Shown: positions 27,701 through 35,657, counted from the stretch's first letter. The stretch is 64,000 nt of DNA from Bacteroidales bacterium (GCA_020636775.1 JACJXF010000003.1:1-64000); one strand, 5' to 3'. Program-made: numbers and translations. The notes: a model not told the origin generated them from the letters alone.

Positions 27701-29389
27701 ATGCCAAATCCGGTATATACATACGCAAAACCAGGATATTATTTGGTTACTCTGAGTGTAAGGAATAATGCCAATAATTGCGTAGACAGCTATTCTCAGT
27801 TTATCCTGGCAGGCAATGTTGATTGCCGTTCGGATTTTGTTTACAATGTTGATCCCGACACCAGAAAGGTTTCTTTCAAGGACGATTCCAGGGGAGTTGT
27901 AGAATATTATTACTGGGATTTTGGAGATGGATCGTTTTCTGTAGATCAGAATGCTGAAAATACATATAAAAATCCCGGCATTTATAAAGTTGGACATACA
28001 GTAATCGATAATAAAAATAACTGTATAGATAAAACGGTTAAGCTAATACAGGTAGGAGAGATAGGCTGCGGTGCAGACTTTGTAACTTACATTGATTCAA
28101 GCTCCTACAAGGCATACTTCACAAACAGGATTCTCGGTGCATCAACAGCCCTGCTCTGGTCATTTGGGGATGGAAAATTCTCAACTGTACAGAATCCTGT
28201 GCATACATTTCCCGGTGAGGGTATTTATAGTGCAGGTCTCAATACATACGATTTTAATACCGGCTGTATGGACTATTTCCAGGAAAATCTGCTTATTGGT
28301 AGTATTGGTATGGACTGTGAATCGGATTTCATCTACCGTGTAGATCCGGTTAGTCGTGAAGTTCAGTTTAAGAATACTTCCGTGGGAGATATTGTAAGTT
28401 CAGTCTGGAACTTTGGAGATGAATCAGTTAATTCGGTTGATTCCGATCCATATCATCAATTTGATAAGACGGGATATTATTATGTATGTCTGTCGGTTAC
28501 AAATTCCGCCGGAATAAGCAACATGAGTTGTCAGTGGGTTCTTGTTGAGCCTGATGCTTCAACCTCCTGTCTGGCAAACTTTATGTTTACCATCGATTCA
28601 ACCCAAAGAAAAGTAAAATTCGTTGATAATTCATTCGGAGATATAGATAAGTATAGCTGGGATTTTGGCGACAGCAGACCGGATTCGGTTTCCTTTGATC
28701 AAAACCCGGTTCATACCTACGATACCAAAGGATATTATCTCGTGAAGCTTAAAGCGGAAAATACAGTAACAGGATGTGAAAGTAATGCTTATAAGCTTTT
28801 GAATGTCGCTGACCTTCAGGTACTAAAAGCCTCATTTGGAGCAGAAGCCTATGAGCCAAACAAGAAAGTTGCTGGATATCCTGTCGATCTTGTCAGCGCA
28901 AGTTCAGGCGACGGAGCAACGGTTGAATGGGACTTCGGCGATAAGGAGATTAAGAAAGCTTCATTTACGGTTATGGATTCCACTACAAAAATCGTAACTC
29001 ATTATTATCAGCTTCCCGGAAAATATCGGGTTTGTCTGAGGATTTCTGACCCGATTAGCGGACAATCGGATGAGTTCTGCGATTTTGTATCTACCAAATC
29101 CGGAGTGTCAGTTCAGATGAGTACTGCCTCAGATACCTATCTGGATGTATATCCAAATCCGCTGGTTAATGATGCCACGATTAAATACATTCTTTCAAAA
29201 AGCCAGGATGTACAAATTGAGGTATATAATCAGCTGGGAAGTAAAATTGAAACTCTTAGAAAAGGAAAAGATGAATTTGGCAGTCATCAGTTTATCTGGG
29301 AAACCAACGGACTTCCCTCAGGTGTTTACTACCTTATGATGAAAACTGATGATACAGTTCTGACGCGACAATTGATTATCTCGCGATAG
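24725..29389 (+). CDS. Giant secreted beta-propeller/PKD-repeat protein with T9SS sorting domain
   Basis: A 1554-residue exported protein. A signal peptide (1-23, ending SVLFSQ) precedes about 840 residues of SBBP-like propeller repeats, seen as recurring blocks such as NDLYVIASFTGSV, GNSYVISRGSKLVKV and GNIYAGGHFKD. Seven PKD-type modules follow between about 870 and 1460, each marked by a core such as WTMGDG, WTFGDG, WDFGDG, WSFGDG, WNFGDE, WDFGDS or WDFGDK. The last 85 residues are a type A T9SS sorting domain (LDVYPNPLVNDATI to TRQLIISR), so the protein is probably moved through the outer membrane and anchored or released. Adhesion or surface-layer use is likely. The ATG at 24725 is chosen over an upstream TTG because it begins the signal peptide. 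Confidence 0.9.
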   Translation: MKKFYFSLMVFCMFSLNSVLFSQVPDWNRVLEVYAYDFQSANALTSMNGSVYMAGSVNGPVTFAGVSFTSVGIKDMILSKITSTGTPVWTKQIPAEPEKYINPLAISIAPNGDLYVIASFTGSVTLGSSTVISDPLINTFYAKFDTLGVAKWAVAFAATGNAKSKIAFDGSGNSYVISRGSKLVKVSSGGNILWEQTFPDRTLQAVAVKGTSLFIGGTLQTSTNFGSLLLNMVGGYNTGFLVKSDLNGIFSDSVIVGGSPTGDGSSVSDIMFDASGSLLITGVYTSSLNLRSLNLANSPGLYYTYIAKCDSNFLFEWAKSSDPLENPLRDMTSFRLFKDNSNNLYQYGAIGNPFNFGAVSVLPNFGQYYIQFDPNGNSLLAFELQNTSSNGIYITPDVKILAAGSFNYNGAPNYGNLFLRQYQSNMNLDWELVSNGTQTGSVSLNYVKYDSKGNMYVQATMKGFVNYMGNIVDKNISQTVLAKHDVSGNVSWIAQIEDLDGGHSSSYHNFTVDKDNNVITAGLISDSANIGGTKYTNLNPVMDSYLAKYTANGVKSWAYQFNSDDVFEIHGITTDLQANIIVSGKFRSQINIQGTILDAGLVDGAFVLKFSPAGALIWARAYPVGDVVYLNFPNTDGNNNIYLTADIAAATGGILTFGSATTPQTESESSVLVKLSPTGSPLWVRSFGGVVGDVNSYSWPTASKTDPSGNTYIWGWCQNDASIGTFKLTNPIGTSYSYYLTKISTAGDVVWANAVYEKKYAFNYGDMLDLDKSGNIYAGGHFKDIISLDGNITAPSGTNDFFVAKFSNSGAYQWIKAIPANANIINALSVINKDVLTIAGNAGVNPTIGPFAVTKKSINTGILATLGISVKTDFSYVIDTAMLQVSFTDLSSANTASWYWTMGDGKIVKAKNPVYTYSKPGVYKVCLTAADNLSASASTACKEIRVGITPCNVVAKFSYVSGESDLKTSFINASSGAVTDYFWTFGDGRTSTMPNPVYTYAKPGYYLVTLSVRNNANNCVDSYSQFILAGNVDCRSDFVYNVDPDTRKVSFKDDSRGVVEYYYWDFGDGSFSVDQNAENTYKNPGIYKVGHTVIDNKNNCIDKTVKLIQVGEIGCGADFVTYIDSSSYKAYFTNRILGASTALLWSFGDGKFSTVQNPVHTFPGEGIYSAGLNTYDFNTGCMDYFQENLLIGSIGMDCESDFIYRVDPVSREVQFKNTSVGDIVSSVWNFGDESVNSVDSDPYHQFDKTGYYYVCLSVTNSAGISNMSCQWVLVEPDASTSCLANFMFTIDSTQRKVKFVDNSFGDIDKYSWDFGDSRPDSVSFDQNPVHTYDTKGYYLVKLKAENTVTGCESNAYKLLNVADLQVLKASFGAEAYEPNKKVAGYPVDLVSASSGDGATVEWDFGDKEIKKASFTVMDSTTKIVTHYYQLPGKYRVCLRISDPISGQSDEFCDFVSTKSGVSVQMSTASDTYLDVYPNPLVNDATIKYILSKSQDVQIEVYNQLGSKIETLRKGKDEFGSHQFIWETNGLPSGVYYLMMKTDDTVLTRQLIISR

Positions 29390-29404
29390 CACCCGTCAAT
29401 ACTG

Positions 29405-29438
29405 AAAAAGGAGATGTTTTTGCATCTCCTTTTTTTTT
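29405..29438 (+). terminator. Strong terminator after the PKD protein
   Basis: Stem AAAAAGGAGATG / CATCTCCTTTTT with a six-base loop, running directly into further T. It lies 15 bases past the stop codon of the PKD gene. Confidence 0.9.
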
Positions 29439-29530
29439 CCTCAAATAAAAAATATTATGTCAATTGGATATTTGAAACCTGTGCATTATATTGTATATTA
29501 AAGTTTTAAAATTTCTGTCATAATTCACGG

Positions 29531-30286
29531 ATGGAAGATCATGAAAATATCTTTGATAAGATCAAGGAACTGCTGGGTTCCCTTCCAGGCCGTATGAACA
29601 TTATGGAAGAGATGATCGATTTAGACTTGCAGCTTGAATATTTCGAAGATTCCAAAAGACTTAGGTCTACATCCGATATTAGCGAAATACCTGCCGATAC
29701 GGATAAGCTTTTTGAGGATGAAATTTCTGATGATGAAAAAAAACTTCTTTTGCTCAAAATTGCTTCTGTTGAAAAGGCTGAATCCTACAGGATTATTGAG
29801 AAATTCTTAAAGAATGATCCTGGTGAATTAAGAGACTGGGGAAGACTTGCCCTGCAGGAAAACAGGATGCTTCTGGAATCAAAATTACTGGACGAAAATC
29901 ATGTATTCATTTCAACCGGTTTAGGGGGAAAAGGAGATAGACTGCGTTATTTTATTGTCATATTCGGAAAGCAAATTAGTTCATTCTCAGATCTTCACAA
30001 GAAAATCATCCGAAATGAATTTGAAATATCTTCCAAAAAGTTTAATGCTGAAATAGAAGATTTAAAATTTTCTGAATCAATAGCAGCAATGTATGCCATG
30101 GTACCATTAAATGTTACCATTAAACAGATTTTCACTGAAGCTATCAGTGAATGTAATTTATATGGCGACTTTCTGATCCCCGAATTTATTATTACCAATG
30201 TTAAAGCCTTGAGCTTTGATGAAATAAGGGAATATATAAAGTCAAAAAGAAAATATAATCCAGGAAGAGATTTTTTAAACAAATGA
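29531..30286 (+). CDS. Conserved-looking protein of unknown function
   Basis: A 251-residue soluble protein without signal peptide or membrane helix. The first half is acidic and helical (residues 1-110, many Glu/Asp/Lys). The second half alternates strands and helices (HVFISTGLGGKGDRLRYFIV, then FEISSKKFNAEIEDLKF and MVPLNVTIKQIFTEAISEC), suggesting a compact alpha/beta domain. I do not recognise the family and no catalytic motif stands out. It overlaps the next gene by four bases (ATGA), so the two are translationally coupled, which hints at a shared task with the thiamine-binding-like protein. Confidence 0.75.
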   Translation: MEDHENIFDKIKELLGSLPGRMNIMEEMIDLDLQLEYFEDSKRLRSTSDISEIPADTDKLFEDEISDDEKKLLLLKIASVEKAESYRIIEKFLKNDPGELRDWGRLALQENRMLLESKLLDENHVFISTGLGGKGDRLRYFIVIFGKQISSFSDLHKKIIRNEFEISSKKFNAEIEDLKFSESIAAMYAMVPLNVTIKQIFTEAISECNLYGDFLIPEFIITNVKALSFDEIREYIKSKRKYNPGRDFLNK

Positions 30287-30585
30287 ATTCAAGCTATAAG
30301 ATAAACGCAGCCATTCAGGTTCTTCCTGAAGGTAAAAAGGACTTCAGTTATCCGGTTATTGACCATTGTATTTCTTTAATCACCTGCTCAGGTCTGAAGT
30401 ACAGAGTTTGTCCCTTTGAAACGGTGGTTGAAGGGTATTGGGATGAAATTATTCCCCTGCTTGAAGAAATCAGAAATGTTTGCTATGCTGATGGAGCTGC
30501 AAATTTTTTAATGAATGTGAAGTTCCAGATGAGTAATAATGAAGATGTTTTAATTGAGACCAAAATTGCCAAATACGAGAAATAA
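30283..30585 (+). CDS. MTH1187/YqgV-family thiamine-binding-like protein
   Basis: A 100-residue protein of the MTH1187/UPF0045 family, small ferredoxin-like folds, some of which bind thiamine. Visible signatures: AAIQVLPEGKKDFSYPVID at the front, CSGLKYRVCPFETVVEGYWDEI in the middle (the family's GL.Y...P..T..EG), and a final strand IETKIAKYEK. Its ATG overlaps the stop of the preceding gene. No TPP riboswitch or thiamine biosynthesis gene is adjacent, so the ligand in this organism is open. Confidence 0.85.
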   Translation: MNSSYKINAAIQVLPEGKKDFSYPVIDHCISLITCSGLKYRVCPFETVVEGYWDEIIPLLEEIRNVCYADGAANFLMNVKFQMSNNEDVLIETKIAKYEK

Positions 30586-30639
30586 AATTTCTCAGTTTAC
30601 TCTTTGAAAGGTCGGATTTTAAAGAAAAATTGCCTGAGA

Positions 30640-31017
30640 TCAGGCTTTGGTTTCCCCAAGATCTTCAAATTGAACATCCGTAAAGTTCTCAGCCATTACT
30701 GCTTCTGACTCATCCCCAAGTGGACCTTCAATAATCTGGGGATTAGCTGCAACAATAAAATCAACAGCCTCTTTCAATCCTTCAGCGAATTTTTCAAAAT
30801 CTTCCTTGTAAAGAAATACTTTGTGTTTTTCGTAAAAGGATTTCCCATCCCTGTTAAAACGTTTTTTGCTTTCTGTAATTGTCAGGTAGTAGTCGTTGCG
30901 CCTTGTAGCCTTAACATCAAAAAAATAAGTCCTTTTTCCGGCTCTCACCGCCTTGGAAAAAATTTCTTCCCGGCTTTGTTCAGAAAATTCCCCCGTTTTC
31001 CCATTATCTTCATCCAT
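30640..31017 (-). CDS. PUR-family nucleic-acid-binding protein (DUF3276)
   Basis: A 125-residue Bacteroidota protein of the DUF3276/PUR-alpha-like group. The core shows EEIFSKAVRAGKRTYFFDVK, KATRRNDYYLTITESKKRF and FYEKHKVFLYKEDFEKFAEG, the beta-beta-beta-alpha layout of PUR repeats that bind single-stranded DNA or RNA. It has an acidic N-terminal tail and a 25-residue acidic C-terminal tail. It is transcribed alone and convergent with the thiamine-binding-like gene. Confidence 0.88.
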   Translation of the reverse strand: MDEDNGKTGEFSEQSREEIFSKAVRAGKRTYFFDVKATRRNDYYLTITESKKRFNRDGKSFYEKHKVFLYKEDFEKFAEGLKEAVDFIVAANPQIIEGPLGDESEAVMAENFTDVQFEDLGETKA

Positions 31018-31140
31018 ACTGTTGTAGCAATTTAGTTTTAAATAGAGTATTTCAATTTCAAAAATAGAAAAATATTTTAGAATTCCTTTTAATTGGGTTT
31101 TTTTATCATGTAATTTAGAGCTATTCAGGATAAGAAGGGA

Positions 31141-31177
31141 AGGTAGAAGTTAGAAGGTAGAAGTTAGAAGGTAGAAG
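31141..31177. repeat. 14-bp tandem repeat, about 2.6 copies
   Basis: The unit AGGTAGAAGTTAGA occurs exactly twice (31141-31154, 31155-31168) and a third time in part. Repeats of this purine-rich type are expected to vary by slippage. Confidence 0.85.
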
Positions 31178-31243
31178 GAATGCCTCATTACCTCTTTAAC
31201 TTATTAACTCATTCACTCATTCACCCCTGCCTACCTGCCAGGC

Positions 31244-31288
31244 ACCCCGTAACCCCGTAACTCCGTAACTTCGTTACCTCGTTACTCC
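31244..31288. repeat. Degenerate 9-bp tandem repeat array
   Basis: About five units related to CCCGTAACC (CCGTAACTC, CGTAACTTC, GTTACCTC, GTTACTCC) follow each other. The array is GC-richer than its surroundings and lies just upstream of the nusB promoter. Confidence 0.75.
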
Positions 31289-31342
31289 CTAATAATTTTC
31301 CCCCTCAAACCAAAATAATTATTAAAGTATTGTAAAAAAGTG

Positions 31343-31350
31343 TAATTTTG
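31343..31350 (+). promoter_or_regulatory. Probable -7 element of the nusB operon
   Basis: TAATTTTG followed by GC, a full TAnnTTTG match; the -33 region (TTAT at 20 bases) is weak. Transcription would start near 31357, about 33 bases before the ATG. Confidence 0.45.
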
Positions 31351-31389
31351 GCCTTTCAGAATTTAAATATCAGACATGTTCTTTAACAA

Positions 31390-32340
31390 ATGATCAGTAG
31401 ACGATTATTAAGAATTAAGGCTTTACAGGTTTTGTATGCATATTATGCAACAGAGCAGAAGGACCTGAGCGTTTCAGAAAAGGAATTGCATTTTAGTATC
31501 AATAAATCCTATGAGCTTTATAATTACCTCCTCCTGCTTATTCAGGATATAATTCAATATGCTGAATCAAGGATTGAAATTGCCGCTAATAAGAGAATTC
31601 CCAGTTTCGAAGATTTACACCCCAACAAGCGATTTGTTTCTAATAAACTGGCTGCCCAGCTGGCTGAAAATATTCAGCTTTCAAAATATATTTCCAATCA
31701 CCATATTTCATGGGTGAAATATCCCGAGCTTATCAAGGAACTCTACCTGGAAATTACTGAATTTGAAGATTATAAGCAGTATATGGAGCAGGAAGAATCC
31801 TCTTATGCGGAGGATAAGAAGTTACTCGCAAAAATATATTCTGATATTATCCTCACAAGCGAATCCTTTAACCAGGTCCTGGAAGAACAGAGCATATACT
31901 GGAACGATGATCTCGAGTACGTGATTGCAATGGTTTTGAAGACCATTAAAAAATTTAACGAAGAGGACGGACCTGATAAAAAGCTTCTGGATCTATATAA
32001 AAACAAGGAAGACCATGACTTTGTGATTGATTTGTTTCGTAAATCAATAGCTAAGCGAAAAGATTGTCTGGAATTGATTGAATCAACGGCAAGTAACTGG
32101 GATCTTGAGCGGATTGCTTTTATGGATATTCTGATTATGCAGCTGGCAATAACCGAACTTCTGGAATTCCCGAGTATTCCAACAAAGGTGAGTCTGAATG
32201 AATATCTGGAAATAGCCAAATACTATAGTACTGAAAAAAGTAATAATTTCATTAATGGGGTTCTTGATAAAATAATGGCTCTTCTGAAAGAGAAAAAAAT
32301 GATCAATAAATCCGGACGTGGACTGATTGGAGAGTTGTAG
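31390..32340 (+). CDS. nusB: Transcription antitermination factor NusB (long form)
   Basis: A 316-residue NusB. The N-terminus (ISRRLLRIKALQVLYAYYAT) and the C-terminal part (about 190-305; WDLERIAFMDILIMQLAITE, then IPTKVSLNEYLEIAKYYSTE and NFINGVLDKIM) are the two conserved blocks of this all-helical RNA-binding protein. With NusE/S10 it binds boxA RNA during rRNA transcription. The roughly 130-residue insertion between the blocks makes it about twice the length of the E. coli protein, a known feature in Bacteroidota. It heads a row with DUF1573 and yajC. Confidence 0.93.
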   Translation: MISRRLLRIKALQVLYAYYATEQKDLSVSEKELHFSINKSYELYNYLLLLIQDIIQYAESRIEIAANKRIPSFEDLHPNKRFVSNKLAAQLAENIQLSKYISNHHISWVKYPELIKELYLEITEFEDYKQYMEQEESSYAEDKKLLAKIYSDIILTSESFNQVLEEQSIYWNDDLEYVIAMVLKTIKKFNEEDGPDKKLLDLYKNKEDHDFVIDLFRKSIAKRKDCLELIESTASNWDLERIAFMDILIMQLAITELLEFPSIPTKVSLNEYLEIAKYYSTEKSNNFINGVLDKIMALLKEKKMINKSGRGLIGEL

Positions 32341-32414
32341 GATGTCATTATTCCTGTATTATTTTAAAAATAAAGCATATTATCCTCTAATTGATTATAA
32401 ACTTGAACGATCAG

Positions 32415-32885
32415 ATGAACATAAATACCCGGCGTTTTCCGAAATCCGGACAAATACGCTTGTTTTTTATACTTTTATCCGGCCTTTTGACCTTCGCATG
32501 TCAAAATGTCGGTAGCTCTGGAAAGGTCAGGGATATTGATTCAAGTGATTATGATACAGTTACATACAGTGGTCCGCGTATTGAATTCGAAAGCTTAAAC
32601 TACGATTTCGGCAGGGTTTATGAAGGTGAGAAAGTCGGTTGGTATTTTAAGTATAAAAATTCGGGGGATAAAAATCTTCTGCTCTTAAATGCTACCGCGA
32701 GCTGCGGATGTACCTTGCCGGATTATAATCTTGAGCCTCTGGCTCCCGGCGACAGTGCTTATATTAAGCTTGTCTTTGATACAAGCGGGAGGGAAGGACG
32801 ACAGTTCAAGACAGTTAAAGTGGAATCAAACGGAAAACCATCAATAGTTGAATTAAGTATTACAGCAGATATAGTTAAAAAATAA
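32415..32885 (+). CDS. DUF1573 lipoprotein
   Basis: A 156-residue exported protein with a lipoprotein signal ending in FACQNVG. The single DUF1573 domain (YDFGRVYEGEKVGWYFKYKN, then TASCGCTLPDYNLEPLAPGD) is an immunoglobulin-like fold with a conserved CGCT pair of cysteines; its role is unknown. The ATG at 32415 is chosen over the TTG at 32391, since it directly precedes a basic region and the hydrophobic signal. It sits between nusB and yajC, a gene order often seen in this phylum. Confidence 0.88.
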   Translation: MNINTRRFPKSGQIRLFFILLSGLLTFACQNVGSSGKVRDIDSSDYDTVTYSGPRIEFESLNYDFGRVYEGEKVGWYFKYKNSGDKNLLLLNATASCGCTLPDYNLEPLAPGDSAYIKLVFDTSGREGRQFKTVKVESNGKPSIVELSITADIVKK

Positions 32886-32909
32886 GTTTAATTTAAATCC
32901 ATATCAAAA

Positions 32910-33230
32910 ATGAATCAATTATTAGTTTTATTACAGGCTCCGGCCGGTGCTTCAAATCCCTTAACATCCTTACTACCATTGGTACTTATCATTGTTGTTT
33001 TTTATTTTTTCATGATAAGACCTCAGGTTAAGCGTCAGAAGGAATTGAAGAATTACAGGGCTTCTCTGCAAAAAGGTGATAAAATAATTACCACCGGCGG
33101 AATGTACGGAAAGATTACTGATGTGAAAGAAACCACGGTTACTATTGAAATAGCTGAAAACGTCAGAATCAGGGTTGATAAGGCAGCCGTTCTTAAAGAT
33201 CCTTCAGATCTGGAAACAGTTCAAAAGTAA
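32910..33230 (+). CDS. yajC: Sec translocon accessory subunit YajC
   Basis: A 106-residue single-pass membrane protein associated with SecDF in the Sec translocon. Hydrophobic helix LLPLVLIIVVFYFFMIRPQ near residues 22-40, then the family signature RPQVKRQKELKNYRASLQKG and a small beta domain (GGMYGKITDVKETTVTIEIA). It starts 24 bases after the DUF1573 gene and is followed by a strong terminator. Confidence 0.96.
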   Translation: MNQLLVLLQAPAGASNPLTSLLPLVLIIVVFYFFMIRPQVKRQKELKNYRASLQKGDKIITTGGMYGKITDVKETTVTIEIAENVRIRVDKAAVLKDPSDLETVQK

Positions 33231-33249
33231 TTTCTGCTTATAATTTAAC

Positions 33250-33290
33250 AGAGTTCAATGAATAAGCTTATTCTTTGAACTCTTTTTTTT
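33250..33290 (+). terminator. Long-stem terminator after yajC
   Basis: The outer stem AGAGTTCAA / TTGAACTCT encloses a T-T mismatch and an inner GAATAAG / CTTATTC stem, followed by seven T (33284-33290). The next gene begins 26 bases later, so the terminator separates nusB-DUF1573-yajC from the YbbR gene or gives partial read-through. Confidence 0.88.
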
Positions 33291-33315
33291 ACTTTTACTC
33301 AAAAGATATATCCTT

Positions 33316-34314
33316 GTGGATTCAAACTTCCTACATAGATTTTCTGCCTTCACTGAAACCGAAAAAATTGCACTGCGGAAGAAAATAATTATTTTTCTGT
33401 TCTTTCTTGTCGTTTCAGTTATACTGTGGCTTTTTATCGCATTGAGTAAACCTTACGATGATCAGATAAACTACCCGGTAAACTATAAGAATTTTCCTGA
33501 ATCAAAAGTGCTGATAGGAGATTTGCCCGATCACCTTATCCTCTCGGTAAGAGCAAACGGCTTTACTCTGCTAAGATTCAGACTTAGCTCAAAATATATG
33601 CCTATTTCTTTCTCGGTTAATTCTTTCAAGATGAACAGGCTTCCGGGTGCCGATTCCTCTTATTTTTATATTGCAACAAGGTATGCCCGTGATTACGTTT
33701 CCACTCAATTAAGCCCCGATTTTACTATTAATAAGATAAGTCCTGATACTCTGGTTTTCAGATTTGGTAAGGTGAGTTCAAAAAAAGTACCTGTTTTGCC
33801 GGATATTGTTTATGAACTTGATAAACAGCTGATCTTAAAAGCCGCACTCATTCTGGATCCTGATTCAGTATTGGTTTCCGGCCCCGACTTTATTGTAGAT
33901 ACATTGCGGGCAGTATATACACAGAAAAAAGATCTGGGTAAAATCAAAAAAACTCTGAAAAGAGATGTGGATCTTGAGAAAATTAAATACGTGTATTTTA
34001 AGGAATCAGAAGTGCAAATAGGCTTTCCCATTGAGCAATTTACTGAGAAAACCATTCAGGTTCCTATTGAAATTATTAACAGACCCGAAAATGTTCACCT
34101 CCAGGCTTTCCCTCGTACCATTCAGCTTACCTGTCAGGTTGGCTTAAGTAATTACGAAAAGCTTGATGCTTCCATGTTCAGAGCCCAGGTTAATTATCTC
34201 GATGCTGTTAGTACTGAAACAAACAAACTGGTGGTTAGTATCACACGACAGCCGGTTTTTATTCAGGCATTGAGATATACTCCGCTCACCGTTGACTATA
34301 TTATAGAAAAGTGA
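33316..34314 (+). CDS. YbbR-like membrane-anchored protein
   Basis: A 332-residue protein with one membrane helix (IIIFLFFLVVSVILWLFIAL, about residues 24-43) and an extracytoplasmic part built of YbbR-type repeats, visible in KPYDDQINYPVNYKNFPES and VQVPIEI-like strands. In Firmicutes the related CdaR controls the c-di-AMP cyclase CdaA. Here no cyclase is adjacent, so a regulatory role is only suggested by the PgpH-like gene elsewhere in the window. The GTG start at 33316 is used, as no ATG precedes the helix at a better position. Its stop overlaps the coaE start. Confidence 0.8.
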   Translation: MDSNFLHRFSAFTETEKIALRKKIIIFLFFLVVSVILWLFIALSKPYDDQINYPVNYKNFPESKVLIGDLPDHLILSVRANGFTLLRFRLSSKYMPISFSVNSFKMNRLPGADSSYFYIATRYARDYVSTQLSPDFTINKISPDTLVFRFGKVSSKKVPVLPDIVYELDKQLILKAALILDPDSVLVSGPDFIVDTLRAVYTQKKDLGKIKKTLKRDVDLEKIKYVYFKESEVQIGFPIEQFTEKTIQVPIEIINRPENVHLQAFPRTIQLTCQVGLSNYEKLDASMFRAQVNYLDAVSTETNKLVVSITRQPVFIQALRYTPLTVDYIIEK

Positions 34315-34904
34315 TGCTGAAAGTTGGTCTCACAGGTGGAATAGGAAGCGGTAAAACTACGGTTGCGAGGATTCTTTCATCCATTGGAATTCCGGTTTTT
34401 TACGCGGATGAACAGGCACGCAATCTCATGGAATCTTCTCCCGGACTTATTCAGGAAATTAAAAATACTTTTGGAGCTGAGGTGTATGCCGACAATAAAC
34501 TTAACAGGGAAGTACTGGCAAAAATTGTTTTTAATAATCCTGACAGGTTAAGTAAATTGAATCATATTGTGCACCCTGCCGTGCACAAGCATTTTTTGGA
34601 ATGGAGTCTGGCTCAGAAAGATGTGCCATACCTCCTGGAAGAGGCGGCTCTTTTATTTGAAACCGGAATCTGGAAAACATTTGACTATAATATTCTGGTT
34701 GTCGCTCCTGAGGAAAAAAGAATAGAAAGAGTGATGCAAAGGGATAATGTCAGCAGGGAAGAAGTAATTAAAAGGATGAATGCCCAGATGCGGGATGATG
34801 AAAAAATACCACAGGCTGATTTCTTAATATTTAATGACGACCTTAGTTTAGTAAGCGTCCAGGTATTGGCATTTCATAAAAAATTAATTTCTTTGAAAAA
34901 ATAA
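34314..34904 (+). CDS. coaE: Dephospho-CoA kinase
   Basis: A 196-residue P-loop kinase doing the last step of coenzyme A synthesis, 3'-phosphorylation of dephospho-CoA. Walker A GGIGSGKTT is at residues 8-16; FYADEQAR, HPAVHKHF and VVAPEEKRIERVMQRD are family motifs. The ATG at 34314 shares its A with the TGA stop of the YbbR gene; a GTG at 34311 would add one residue. The overlap points to coupled translation. Confidence 0.96.
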   Translation: MLKVGLTGGIGSGKTTVARILSSIGIPVFYADEQARNLMESSPGLIQEIKNTFGAEVYADNKLNREVLAKIVFNNPDRLSKLNHIVHPAVHKHFLEWSLAQKDVPYLLEEAALLFETGIWKTFDYNILVVAPEEKRIERVMQRDNVSREEVIKRMNAQMRDDEKIPQADFLIFNDDLSLVSVQVLAFHKKLISLKK

Positions 34905-34914
34905 AATTTAAGCC

Positions 34915-35637
34915 ATGTCGAAATATAGCAGGTGGATTGCAGGTGGACTTGGATGGGCTTTCTTCGGACCCATTGGGGGCATACTTGGGTTTGTTATTGG
35001 GAGCGTTGTTGATGGTGCGCAATCCGAAAATGTTCAGCAAAGGGCAGGAAGCACTACAACCGGCGATTTTGCCGTCAGCCTGCTGGTCCTTATTGCAGCT
35101 GTTATGAAAGCTGACGGGAAAGTATTAAAATCGGAACTTGATTATGTAAAACAATATTTTGTTCAGTCGTTTGGTGAAGGAAGGGCAGGAGAGGCAATTA
35201 TGATGCTGAGAGATATTCTGAATCAGGATATTGATGTGAGGGAGGTTTCCCTGCAAATAAAAACCAGAATGGATTATTCATCGCGCCTGCAGCTTATGCA
35301 TCTGCTTTTCGGAGTATCAAATGCCGATGGACGTGTGCACCCGTCAGAACTGGAAATTCTTTCGAAAATAGCCGGGTTTTTAGGGATAAACACAAAGGAT
35401 TTTGATTCCATTAAGTCAATGGTGGTGCCAAATACCGATGCTGCCTATACAATTCTTGAGGTAGACCGGACAGCCAGTGATGAAGAAGTAAAAAAGGCTT
35501 ATCGCAAAATGGCCATTAAATATCACCCTGATAAAGTTTCATATCTGGGTGAGGAATTCAGGAAAACAGCCAATGAAAAGTTCCAGAAAGTAAATGAGGC
35601 TTACGAAAAAATAAAAAAAGAAAGAGGAATTGTTTAA
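34915..35637 (+). CDS. TerB/J-domain co-chaperone (DjlA-like)
   Basis: A 240-residue protein with a glycine-rich hydrophobic N-terminus (IAGGLGWAFFGPIGGILGFV) that may insert in the membrane. A TerB-like helical domain follows (about 55-165; VLIAAVMKADGKVLKSELDY, SNADGRVHPSELEIL) and then a C-terminal J domain with the HPD motif in IKYHPDKVS near residue 205. The order is that of DjlA, which recruits DnaK. It begins 10 bases after coaE. Confidence 0.9.
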   Translation: MSKYSRWIAGGLGWAFFGPIGGILGFVIGSVVDGAQSENVQQRAGSTTTGDFAVSLLVLIAAVMKADGKVLKSELDYVKQYFVQSFGEGRAGEAIMMLRDILNQDIDVREVSLQIKTRMDYSSRLQLMHLLFGVSNADGRVHPSELEILSKIAGFLGINTKDFDSIKSMVVPNTDAAYTILEVDRTASDEEVKKAYRKMAIKYHPDKVSYLGEEFRKTANEKFQKVNEAYEKIKKERGIV

Positions 35638-35657
35638 TAAATAATGTAAAATTGCAT

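Larger units (their letters stand above)
31018..31342. other. Intergenic region with low-complexity tandem repeats before nusB
   Basis: No gene is seen here. It carries two short tandem arrays (31141-31177 and 31244-31288), an ACTCATTC doublet between them, and an imperfect TGCCT...AGGCA inverted repeat near 31227-31243. That last repeat resembles the GC-rich palindrome at 8508-8527. Confidence 0.6.
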
